A stretch of 64,000 bases of DNA, taken from NCBI RefSeq assembly GCF_003967035.1, contig NZ_AP018560.1, forward strand, positions 2,465,501 through 2,529,500. Reading direction: 5' to 3'. Both the position numbers and the translations under genes were made by a program. Of the stretch, positions 53,815 through 64,000 are shown one piece after another (position 1 is the stretch's first letter; every line of letters starts with the position of its first letter). Source of the stretch: Aerosticca soli. Lineage in GTDB: Bacteria > Pseudomonadota > Gammaproteobacteria > Xanthomonadales > Rhodanobacteraceae. A model generated the notes under the pieces. It had not been told where the DNA came from and ran no database searches. It saw only the letters and a program-made list of their open reading frames with translations.

Positions 53815-54597
53815 TTGAATGTGAAGCTGCCACGCTGGTGCGTGCTCATCCCTTGCCTCAATGAAGAGGCTGCCATCGCCAAGGTGGTCAATTCGGTGCT
53901 CGCGCTCGGCGTGCCGGTGATCGTGGTGGACGACGGCTCGGAGGATCGCACGGCCGAGATCGTCGGCGCGCTGCCGGTGACGCTGATCCGCCATCCGCAG
54001 CGCATGGGCAAGGGTCAGGCGCTGCGCGACGGCTTCCGCGAGGCGGTCAAGCAGGGCTACGAGGCCGTGCTGACCATGGATGGCGACGGCCAGCATCTGG
54101 CCGCGGACATTCCGCGCATCCTCGCCGCCGCGCGCCGCTATCCCGACCACATGGTGATCGGCGCGCGGCTGCTGGACAAGGAGCATCAGCCCAAGGGGCG
54201 CCGCCGGGCCAACGCCTTCGCCGACTGGGGCATTTCCTGGGCCTGCGCGCAGCCGGTCGCCGACACCCAGAGCGGGCAACGCTGGTATCCGCGCGCGGCA
54301 CTGGAACTGGTCGACCTGCCGGCGCAGAACTTCGTTTTCGAAGCGGCGATCCTGATCGCCGCCTCGCGCGAGAAAGGCATGGGCGTGGTGTCGGTGCCGA
54401 TCGCCTCACGCTATCAGCAGGATATGCGCCGCAGCCATTTCCGGCCGATCCGCGACGTCCTGCGGATCACCGCCTACACCGTCGGCCGCGTGCTGCACTA
54501 CGGCCACGTGATCCGCAGCTATCAGCTGGCCCATGGCCGGCCGCCGTTGATCCTCGACGAGCCGGTGCTGGACGGCCCGGTCACCGTGACCGGCTGA
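53815..54597 (+). CDS. Family 2 glycosyltransferase (DPM-like)
   Basis: A 260-residue GT-A glycosyltransferase. The nucleotide-sugar site is VLIPCLNEEAAIAKVV followed by VVDDGSEDRTAEIV, and the DxD-type metal site is MDGDGQHLAADIP, as in dolichol- or undecaprenyl-phosphate glycosyltransferases. There is no C-terminal membrane domain, so it is probably soluble or peripheral. The predicted start is TTG 53815, with GGAG 7 bases upstream; GTG 53821 is an alternative. The sugar and acceptor are unknown. Confidence 0.83.
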   Translation: MNVKLPRWCVLIPCLNEEAAIAKVVNSVLALGVPVIVVDDGSEDRTAEIVGALPVTLIRHPQRMGKGQALRDGFREAVKQGYEAVLTMDGDGQHLAADIPRILAAARRYPDHMVIGARLLDKEHQPKGRRRANAFADWGISWACAQPVADTQSGQRWYPRAALELVDLPAQNFVFEAAILIAASREKGMGVVSVPIASRYQQDMRRSHFRPIRDVLRITAYTVGRVLHYGHVIRSYQLAHGRPPLILDEPVLDGPVTVTG

Positions 54598-54618
54598 AAG
54601 CCGCCACGGCGGCGGCCA

Positions 54619-55995
54619 TCAAGGCTTTTCCTTGCGCGGCCGGCGCCAGCCGGGCACGCTGCGTTGCGGCGCACGGCTCAAGGTGAGCGCCCCCTCCGGC
54701 GCTTCGCGGGTGATCGTCGAGCCCGCACCGATGGTGGCCCCCGCGCCGATCGTCACGGGCGCCACCAGGGCGCTGTTGGAGCCGATGAAGGCGTCGTCGC
54801 CGATCACCGTGCGGTGCTTGGCGGCGCCGTCGTAGTTGCAGGTGATGGTGCCGGCACCGACGTTGACGCGCGCGCCGAGTTCGGCATCGCCGAGATAGCT
54901 CAAATGGTTGGCCTTGGTCTGCGGCCCCAGCCGGGCCTGCTTGGTCTCGACGAAATTGCCCACGTGCACGCCCTCGGCAAGCACGGTGCCCGGGCGCAGG
55001 CGCGCAAACGGGCCGATGACCGCGGCGCCCTCGCAGATCGCGCCATCCAGATCGCAATGCGCGTGCACCACCGTGCCGGCGGCGAGCGTCACGTCCTTCA
55101 AGCGGACGAACGGCCCGATGCGCACGTCGTCGCCGAGCGTCACCCTGCCCTCCAGGATGACGTCCACGTCCAGCTCCACGTCGCGTCCGGTGCGGACGTG
55201 GCCGCGCACGTCCACCCGCGCGGGATCGGCCATGCGCACGCCGGCGTCGAGCAGTTCGCCGACGCGCCGCGCGCGATAACGGGCCTCCAGCGCGGCGAGC
55301 TGCCGCGGGTCGTTGGCGCCGGCCACCTCGTCGGCATCGGTGCATAGCACGCTCGAGGCGGGATCGCCCTCGGCGGCGGCCTGGGCGAAGATGTCGGTCA
55401 CGTAGTACTCGCCCTGGGCGTTGGCGCGATCAAGCCGGGCGATCCAGCGGCGCAGGCGATCGGCCGGGGCGATGAAGATGCCCGTGTTGACGAGGTCGAT
55501 GGCGCGCTGCGCCGCATCGGCGTCCTTTTCCTCCACCACCGCCTGCACGCGGCCCGCGGCATCGGTCAGCACCCGGCCGTAGCCGTGTGCATCGCGCATG
55601 CGCGCCGTGAGCAATGCCAGCGGAGCCTGGGCATCGACGAGCGCGGCGAGGGTCTGCGGCCGGATCAGCGGCACGTCGCCGTAGAGCACCAGCACGCGTG
55701 CCGTGTCGGGCACCTGGCGCAGCGCCTGGCCCACCGCGTGGCCGGTGCCGAGCCGCTCGGCCTGCAGCACCCAGTCCACGTCGCCGGCATCGGCGAAGGC
55801 CGTGCGGACCTGCTCGCCACGGTGGCCGTAGACCACGTGGATGGCGGCCGGTGAAAGCGCGCGCGCCGCCTCGAGCACATGGCCGAGCAGCGGCCGGCCG
55901 GCGAGCGGCAGCAGCACCTTGGCGCGCGCCGAGCGCATCCGCTTGCCCTCGCCGGCGGCGAGGATGACGACATGCAACGGCCTTACGACGTCCAT
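54619..55995 (-). CDS. glmU: Bifunctional UDP-GlcNAc pyrophosphorylase / GlcN-1-P acetyltransferase
   Basis: A 458-residue bifunctional enzyme giving UDP-GlcNAc for peptidoglycan and lipid A. The N-terminal uridylyltransferase carries [20 protein letters not shown] and [10 protein letters not shown]; the C-terminal left-handed beta helix acetylates glucosamine-1-P ([20 protein letters not shown] and [17 protein letters not shown]). The ATG at 55995 gives a length close to E. coli GlmU (456). It is the upstream supplier for the Mur and LpxC steps found in this window. Confidence 0.96.
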   Translation of the reverse strand: MDVVRPLHVVILAAGEGKRMRSARAKVLLPLAGRPLLGHVLEAARALSPAAIHVVYGHRGEQVRTAFADAGDVDWVLQAERLGTGHAVGQALRQVPDTARVLVLYGDVPLIRPQTLAALVDAQAPLALLTARMRDAHGYGRVLTDAAGRVQAVVEEKDADAAQRAIDLVNTGIFIAPADRLRRWIARLDRANAQGEYYVTDIFAQAAAEGDPASSVLCTDADEVAGANDPRQLAALEARYRARRVGELLDAGVRMADPARVDVRGHVRTGRDVELDVDVILEGRVTLGDDVRIGPFVRLKDVTLAAGTVVHAHCDLDGAICEGAAVIGPFARLRPGTVLAEGVHVGNFVETKQARLGPQTKANHLSYLGDAELGARVNVGAGTITCNYDGAAKHRTVIGDDAFIGSNSALVAPVTIGAGATIGAGSTITREAPEGALTLSRAPQRSVPGWRRPRKEKP

Positions 55996-56041
55996 CGGGC
56001 AACCCGTACGCAAAAGCAGCGACGAAGGATAACAGCGCGCC

Positions 56042-57115
56042 TCAGTCGCGCTTGGGCGCGGGTTTCAGATCTTCGAGCTGCGGGCTGTAGGCTTGGATGA
56101 AAGCATTGCGCAGCACGCCGTAGATGGCCGCTCCCACGCCCAGATGCTTGTCATCGATGCGGCCATGGATGGGAATGCGCGTGGCGAATTGGTCCTTCTG
56201 CTGGTTCTTGAACAGCGCGGTGACGGTCTGCGCCACCGCCTCCCAGGCCGCGCGCAGCGGGTTCTCGCCCTCGCTCACTTCTTTCCAGCTGAACACCTTG
56301 ACCCCGTGCAGCAGCGGCTTGGCGTAACCATCGAGCACACCGTCATGGGCCTCCAGCTGCATGACGAAATCCCCTTCCCCGCCCTCGAAATCGAGCCCGG
56401 CATAGGCGCGGGCGATGTCGTTGAGCTTGGGTAGCCGGATGTCGCGGATCTCGAGATTGAAATCGAAATCCTGCGGCTGGCGCTCCAGGGGATCGAAGCT
56501 GGCGGTGAGCTTGAGCGGCGCGTCGCCGAGCACCTTGGCCTGGGCGTTCAGATGCGCCACCCGTCGCCCCTCCCGGCGGTCGGCATTGGTCAGGTTCTGC
56601 GCCGTGCCTTCGACGTCGGTGAGCCGCGCGTCCACTCGCGGGCGGCTGATGAAGTTCTTGAACGTGACCTGGCTGCGGTGCACGCGCAGCTCGTCGATCC
56701 GCATGGGGAGTAACAGCTGCAGCTTGTCGCGCCAGTCCACGCCACGGCCGTACTGGGTGTCGCTCTCGTCGCGGCCGTCGACGAAGTTGAGGCTGGCCTG
56801 ATCGAACTCGACCTCGCCACGCAGGCGGCCGCGGCTCAGCGCGCGCCAGCTGAGCGCGATGTCGGCGGTCGCCACGGAGAAGAACGGCACCGGCACCTTG
56901 CCGGTCACCTTTTCGATGCGCAGATCGTGGATGGTGTAGGCGCCCCGCCACAGATGCACGTCGATCTCCTCGACGTGACCGTGGTAGTCACCCATGCGGT
57001 CCATCTTGCGGTTGAGATAGGTCTGCAGCACGGAAGGCAGCGCGAGCCGCGCCACCAGCAGCACGACGAGGATCCCGCCCGCCACCATCCAGGTACGTCG
57101 CCAGCGCGTTTTCAT
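56042..57115 (-). CDS. AsmA/DUF748-like inner-membrane-anchored protein
   Basis: A 357-residue protein with one N-terminal membrane segment (about residues 10-28) and a long periplasmic part rich in beta strands. Repeated phrases such as [21 protein letters not shown] and [17 protein letters not shown] fit the DUF748/AsmA-like group, relatives of lipid-transfer proteins. The precise function is unknown. GGAG lies 7 bases before the ATG at 57115; a GTG at 57121 is possible. Confidence 0.75.
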   Translation of the reverse strand: MKTRWRRTWMVAGGILVVLLVARLALPSVLQTYLNRKMDRMGDYHGHVEEIDVHLWRGAYTIHDLRIEKVTGKVPVPFFSVATADIALSWRALSRGRLRGEVEFDQASLNFVDGRDESDTQYGRGVDWRDKLQLLLPMRIDELRVHRSQVTFKNFISRPRVDARLTDVEGTAQNLTNADRREGRRVAHLNAQAKVLGDAPLKLTASFDPLERQPQDFDFNLEIRDIRLPKLNDIARAYAGLDFEGGEGDFVMQLEAHDGVLDGYAKPLLHGVKVFSWKEVSEGENPLRAAWEAVAQTVTALFKNQQKDQFATRIPIHGRIDDKHLGVGAAIYGVLRNAFIQAYSPQLEDLKPAPKRD

Positions 57116-57193
57116 GGACACTCTCCCCTTCGATCAGCAAGCGCACACTAAAAGCCGCGCCGTGGTGACGGCGTCACGCGGCAGGTCGAGCGC

Positions 57194-57706
57194 TCAGCCT
57201 GACACGCTGCCGCGACCCTGCACGCACTGGAATGCGAAAACATAGACCAGACTGAACGGCCGGACCTCGTCGTCCACCCGATGGCTGTTGCCCTGGGCAT
57301 CGGCCGCCCAGCGCTCGATGTGCAGCGGCTGGAAGGTCCACTGCAAGGCCGCCTTGCGCGTCGCGGCGATGTAGAGGCGGCGGACCGGGTCGGCCTGCGC
57401 CTCGTCGGCCACGCGTACCTCGCGGACCCGGCCTTCTTCATCGACGATCAACTGCGCGCGCACCTCGACCAGCGGCGGACAGGCGGCCAACAGGGCTGGC
57501 GGGTACTCCGGCATGACCTGCCCGAGCAAGGCGGCGCCGCTCGACACCTGCCCCAGCGCCAAGGTATAGCGCGCGATGCCGGCATCCGGCACCCGCCGAT
57601 AGGACGCCGAGGCCGATGTCGACGGCGCGCCGTAGCGGGTTCCGGCACAACCGGCCAGCGCGGCAAGCAAGGTGAACGACAGGCCGAAAGCGGAGAATCG
57701 GCACAC
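57194..57706 (-). CDS. Putative lipoprotein with TonB-C-like domain
   Basis: A 170-residue predicted lipoprotein with lipobox ALAGC (Cys20). The C-terminal half, VRAQLIVDEEGRVREVRVAD followed by AATRKAALQWTFQPL, looks like the TonB C-terminal fold found in many lone periplasmic proteins, but no TonB membrane anchor is present. The start is GTG 57706, the only start that places the signal peptide at the N-terminus. The function is unknown. Confidence 0.65.
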   Translation of the reverse strand: MCRFSAFGLSFTLLAALAGCAGTRYGAPSTSASASYRRVPDAGIARYTLALGQVSSGAALLGQVMPEYPPALLAACPPLVEVRAQLIVDEEGRVREVRVADEAQADPVRRLYIAATRKAALQWTFQPLHIERWAADAQGNSHRVDDEVRPFSLVYVFAFQCVQGRGSVSG

Positions 57707-57759
57707 GCGCGGGCTCCCTGTCTGCTGCGTGAGCCATGCAGCCTAACCCTGCCGTATCG

Positions 57760-57797
57760 CCATGGCAAAACGCCGGCGCGAGGCCGGCGTGCCATGG
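57760..57797 (-). terminator. Terminator of the atp operon
   Basis: Downstream of atpC, an inner 8-bp stem (57790-57783 with 57777-57770) and an outer 7-bp stem (57797-57791 with 57766-57760) form a nested hairpin with TTTT between them on the 3' side. Further imperfect pairing extends to CCTGCCG/CGGCAGG. It is probably the operon terminator, though its U-run is short and inside the outer stem. Confidence 0.6.
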
Positions 57798-57815
57798 TGC
57801 CGATGCGGCAGGTTT

Positions 57816-58244
57816 TTAGTGCTTGAGCGTGCGGCGCAGGCGTTCGAGGGCCTGCAGCTGGGTGATCGCCGCGGCCAGCTTGGCCTGGGCCTCGGCAATC
57901 TCGATCTCGCCGCCACGGTTGGCCAGGGCGTCCTCGGCCTCGCGCTTGGCGCGCAGGGCGGCCTCCTCGTCGATGTCCTCCGAGCGCATGGCGGTGTCGG
58001 CCAGCACGGTCACCTGCTCGGGCTGCACCTCCAGAATGCCGCCGCCCAGGATCGCGATGTCCACCTTGCTGCCGTCGGGCTGGGTCACCACCACCTTGCC
58101 GGGCTTGAGCCGGGTGATCAGCGGCGCGTGGCGCGGCGCGATGCCGAGTTCGCCGAGTTCGCCGGTAGCCACCACCAGGGTCGCCTCGCCCGAGTAGATC
58201 TCGGCTTCGGCACTGACCACTTCGACGCGCAGGGTATGACTCAT
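57816..58244 (-). CDS. atpC: ATP synthase F1 epsilon subunit
   Basis: A 142-residue subunit of the rotary F1 central stalk that couples gamma to the c-ring and can inhibit ATP hydrolysis. N-terminal beta sandwich ([38 protein letters not shown]) and a C-terminal two-helix part ([20 protein letters not shown]) are visible. The ATG at 58244 lies 120 bases after atpD. Confidence 0.96.
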   Translation of the reverse strand: MSHTLRVEVVSAEAEIYSGEATLVVATGELGELGIAPRHAPLITRLKPGKVVVTQPDGSKVDIAILGGGILEVQPEQVTVLADTAMRSEDIDEEAALRAKREAEDALANRGGEIEIAEAQAKLAAAITQLQALERLRRTLKH

Positions 58245-58364
58245 GGTTGGATTCTCGAATTCGAGGACATCGGGGCGTTGCGGACCGGCGGATCGGGAAA
58301 GGACGGCCTGCGCCATGCCGACTCGGCCCTTTCCCTCTTGATTGACGGGTATGCGGGCTCTCGC

Positions 58365-59861
<1,497 letters not shown>

Positions 59862-59877
59862 TCATTTAAGTTAAGCC

Positions 59878-59898
59878 GGCAACCCTCGGCGGGTTGCC
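59878..59898 (-). repeat. Stem-loop between atpG and atpD
   Basis: A perfect 8-bp stem (59898-59891 with 59885-59878) with a 5-base loop. No U-run follows on the minus strand, so it is more likely a processing or stability element. Confidence 0.55.
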
Positions 59899-59970
59899 TT
59901 TCGGATCTCTCTTGCGATCTCGAAGACCGCCTCGCCGCGACCGCCACCACGCAGGCTCGCGGTCGATCAA

Positions 59971-60900
59971 TCACACTGCCGCCGCGCCGGCGACGATCTC
60001 GGAGATTTCCTGGGTGATCGCCGCCTGCCGTGCCTTGTTGTAGATCAGGGTCAACTCGTCGATGACCTTGCCGGCATTGTCCGAGGCCGCCTTCATCGCC
60101 ACCATCCGCGCCGCGTGCTCGCCGGCGAGGTTTTCCAGCACGGACTGGTAGACGATGGATTCGACATAGCGGCCGAGCACGTGCTCGAGCACGGTCGCCG
60201 GATCGGGCTCGTAGATGTAGTCCCAGGCGTACGCGGTTTCCAGCTTGAGCCCCTGCGCGGGATAGCTCGGCGTGGACGCCGCCTGCCCCGCGTCGGCCGT
60301 CAATTCCGCGGCGGCCACCGGCAGCGGCAACAGCGCCTGCACGGTCGGCCGCTGGGTCATCGTATTGATGAAGTCGTTGTAGGCCAGGAACACCCGATCG
60401 ACGGTCCCCGCGGCGTAGGCATCCAGCACCACCTTGATGACGCCGATCAGCTGCTCGAGCCGCGGGCGCTCACCGAGCTGGGTCACGCTGCCTATCAACT
60501 GCACGCCACGGATGCGGCGGAAGAACTGCACGCCCTTCTGGCCGATCGCCAACACGTCCACGGCCACGCCCTTGTCCTGCCATTCGCGGATGGCCGGCAG
60601 CAGACGCCTGAACAGGTTGGAGTTGAGTCCGCCGCACAGGCCGCGGTCGGTGGTGACGACGACATAGGCCACGCGCCGCACGTCCTTGCGCTCGGTCAGG
60701 AACGGATGGCTGAAGTCGGTCTGCGCCTGGGCGACGTGCGCGACCACCTTGCGCATCGCGCGCGCATAGGGCCGCGCGGCACGCATCATGTCCTGCGCCT
60801 TGCGGATCTTGGACGCGGAAACCATCTCGAGCGCACGCGTCACCTTGCGCATGTTCTGCGTGCTTCGGATCTTGCTCTTGATTTCGCGTCCGCCTGCCAT
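59971..60900 (-). CDS. atpG: ATP synthase F1 gamma subunit
   Basis: A 309-residue central rotor shaft. The N-terminal helix [20 protein letters not shown] and C-terminal helix [20 protein letters not shown] form the coiled coil; [17 protein letters not shown] is the Rossmann-like middle. It is somewhat longer than the E. coli protein (287) because of an insertion around residues 195-225 ([17 protein letters not shown]), as in related bacteria. Confidence 0.97.
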   Translation of the reverse strand: MAGGREIKSKIRSTQNMRKVTRALEMVSASKIRKAQDMMRAARPYARAMRKVVAHVAQAQTDFSHPFLTERKDVRRVAYVVVTTDRGLCGGLNSNLFRRLLPAIREWQDKGVAVDVLAIGQKGVQFFRRIRGVQLIGSVTQLGERPRLEQLIGVIKVVLDAYAAGTVDRVFLAYNDFINTMTQRPTVQALLPLPVAAAELTADAGQAASTPSYPAQGLKLETAYAWDYIYEPDPATVLEHVLGRYVESIVYQSVLENLAGEHAARMVAMKAASDNAGKVIDELTLIYNKARQAAITQEISEIVAGAAAV

Positions 60901-61125
60901 GTGCTTACTCGCTGTGCTCGCTGGGGAACCCGGATGGAAATACCTGAAAAACGAACCGGGGCTTGCCTGGGGTATCGCCGATTTTATTCAGCGATACCTG
61001 TCTGGGGCAGGATGCCCGCATGGACCCCAAGGCCGTAAACCTCGATTCATGGAGCGCGGCGCGGGCGTGTACCGCGCCGCAGTGAGTTGCGATTTCCGAT
61101 GCGCTCTCTGTCCCCGCCTCTTGAC
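60901..61125 (-). repeat. atpA-atpG spacer with two stem-loops
   Basis: The 225-base gap has no supported gene. It contains an 8-bp perfect stem with a 12-base AT-rich loop (60971-60978 with 60991-60998) and a 9-bp perfect GC stem with a 7-base loop (61056-61064 with 61072-61080). Neither has a U-run downstream on the minus strand. Confidence 0.5.
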
Positions 61126-62676
<1,551 letters not shown>

Positions 62677-62708
62677 GATCGTATTCCCGAAAGGTTGAAG
62701 CCTTTAAG

Positions 62709-62755
62709 ACGCCGGATCACCGCGCTGCGGCGCATGCGCCGCGTGGCGCCGGCGT
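62709..62755 (-). repeat. Nested palindrome between atpH and atpA
   Basis: A perfect 16-base palindrome (62727-62742) is flanked by an outer 7-bp pair (62709-62715 with 62749-62755), giving one large GC-rich hairpin just after the atpH stop. Confidence 0.5.
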
Positions 62756-62763
62756 GCGGTCCG

Positions 62764-63297
62764 TTAATGCATCAGCGCGCCCGCCAGCCGCTCCAGGCGT
62801 CCGCGGGCCGAGCCGTCGATGACCTCGTGGCCGGTGTCGATCACCACGCCGCCCATGAGCTCGGGGTCGACCTCGCAGGCAAGTTCGATGTCGCGCCCGT
62901 AGCGGCGCTTGAGGGCCTGCCGCAGGGACGCGGCCTGTTCCTCGGTCAGCGGCATCGCCGAGGTCACCTTGACCAGGAGCTTGGCCTCGGCCTCGCGCCG
63001 GTAGGTCTCGAAGAGCGCAGCCACTTCCGGCAGCAAGGCCAGCCGGTGCCGCGAGGCCAGCTCGTGCAGCAGGCGCGCGAACGGCGAATCGGTATCGACG
63101 CCGGGCGGCAGATGCAGCGCGACCAGCTGCTCGGGCGTCACCCGCGGATCGTCCGCCAGGGCCGCCACCTGCGGATCGCTCGCCACGGCCGCGGCAAAGG
63201 CGAGATAACCGGACCACTCGCCCAGGGCATGCGCCGCCCGCGCGGTCTCGAAGGCGGCGCGGGCATAGGGACGCGCAAGGGTGATGACCTGTGCCAT
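62764..63297 (-). CDS. atpH: ATP synthase F1 delta subunit
   Basis: A 177-residue stalk subunit linking F1 to the b-dimer. An N-terminal six-helix part (ITLARPYARAAFETARAAHA) and the C-terminal EVDPELMGGVVIDTGHEVID beta region are conserved. The ATG at 63297 is 3 bases after the atpF stop. Confidence 0.96.
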   Translation of the reverse strand: MAQVITLARPYARAAFETARAAHALGEWSGYLAFAAAVASDPQVAALADDPRVTPEQLVALHLPPGVDTDSPFARLLHELASRHRLALLPEVAALFETYRREAEAKLLVKVTSAMPLTEEQAASLRQALKRRYGRDIELACEVDPELMGGVVIDTGHEVIDGSARGRLERLAGALMH

Positions 63298-63300
63298 GCC

Positions 63301-63771
63301 TTACATCCCGGAGACGAGCTGATCGAGCATTGCCTTGTGCGCGTTGGCGTCGATCTCGCGCTGGACGATCTTTTCGGCGCCCTGCACCGCCAGCCGTGCG
63401 ACCCAGGCACGCAGTTCCTCGCGTGCCTGCTGCTGCATGCTCGCCACCTCGGCCGCGGCCGCCGCCTTGATGCGCTCGCTTTCGGCGGTCGCCTCGGCGC
63501 GCGCGGCCTCGATCATGCCATTGGCCTGGGCCTGCGCCCGTTCGATGATCTCCGCGGCCTGCTGACGCGCGTGGCGGATTTCCTCGGCGACGCGGGCGTC
63601 GGCATCTTTGAGCTCGGCGCGCGCCTTTTCGGCCGCGGCCAGCCCCTCGGCCACCTTCTTCTGCCGCTCCTCGATCGCACGATTGATCGGCGGCCAGATG
63701 TAGCGGGTGGTGAACCAGACCAGGATGGCAAACGACACCAGCTGGCCGAAAAAGGTCAAGTCGATATTCAT
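63301..63771 (-). CDS. atpF: ATP synthase Fo b subunit
   Basis: A 156-residue peripheral-stalk subunit: one N-terminal membrane helix ([20 protein letters not shown]) followed by a long charged right-handed coiled coil. The length matches the E. coli protein (156). Confidence 0.96.
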   Translation of the reverse strand: MNIDLTFFGQLVSFAILVWFTTRYIWPPINRAIEERQKKVAEGLAAAEKARAELKDADARVAEEIRHARQQAAEIIERAQAQANGMIEAARAEATAESERIKAAAAAEVASMQQQAREELRAWVARLAVQGAEKIVQREIDANAHKAMLDQLVSGM

Positions 63772-63852
63772 GCGCGTTCCGTGGGCCCGACGGCCTCAGC
63801 GACATCCACCACGGCAGCCCTCTCTCAAGAAGCGTGCCGCGGCGGCATGGGG

Positions 63853-64000
<148 letters not shown>

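Overview
The window is a very GC-rich stretch of core chromosome from a gammaproteobacterium, most likely of the Xanthomonadales/Lysobacterales (Rhodanobacteraceae-like). The pointers are: a complete division and cell-wall (dcw) cluster that lacks murD, as in Xanthomonas; a MraZ whose start region reads [15 protein letters not shown]; dciA (DUF721) lying between lpxC and secA; MurE with the meso-diaminopimelate DNPR motif; lptD-surA-pdxA-rsmA-apaH gene order; and several TANAAT-type -10 boxes placed only 6-7 bases before start codons. Genus and species cannot be fixed from sequence alone. No tRNA, insertion sequence, prophage, CRISPR array or secretion/defence island was seen.

Layout. 1-1944: two FAD-dependent ubiquinone hydroxylases (minus). 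2031-4125: BtuM-type cobalamin transporter, corrinoid adenosyltransferase and a histone-deacetylase-like hydrolase (plus). 4233-10982: outer-membrane biogenesis and neighbours lptD, surA, pdxA, rsmA, apaH (plus). 11042-13774: secA (minus), then dciA (plus). 14425-31166: lpxC and the dcw cluster, all minus, read as mraZ-rsmH-ftsL-ftsI-murE-murF-mraY-ftsW-murG-murC-ddl-ftsQ-ftsA-ftsZ-lpxC; most junctions are 4-base ATGA overlaps and a MraZ operator with promoter sits at its head. 31421-31793: RNase P RNA. 31849-38821: arsH, arsC, tyrB-type aminotransferase, ttcA, a DUF465 protein, a lipoprotein and an M16 peptidase. 39011-44499: a sigma-54-type promoter with a 49-residue membrane peptide, then trmL, ubiJ, ubiB, truC, arfB, an acyltransferase and a LysE exporter (plus). 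44560-48661: LysR regulator divergent from the glyoxylate shunt genes aceB-aceA. 48828-57706: comM, ubiK, glnB, gpmA, cytochrome b561, hemF, a family-2 glycosyltransferase, glmU, an AsmA-like protein and a lipoprotein. 57816-64000: ATP synthase genes atpC-D-G-A-H-F-E (minus; atpE is cut by the window edge).

Together the genes cover envelope growth (peptidoglycan precursors from GlmU through Mur/Ddl/MraY/MurG, septal synthesis by FtsI-FtsW, lipid A by LpxC, LPS insertion by LptD with SurA), respiration (five ubiquinone genes and ATP synthase), acetate growth (AceA/AceB) and translation quality control (ArfB, TtcA, TrmL, TruC, RsmA, RNase P).

No gene cluster here looks like a new multi-gene system. 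The signals most worth following are non-coding or small: the sigma-54 promoter plus upstream dyad driving a 49-residue membrane peptide, four tandem stem-loops between ftsA and ftsZ, an intrinsic-terminator-like hairpin directly before secA, a 13-bp hairpin with a G-rich loop after aceA, and a recurring leaderless-promoter signature.
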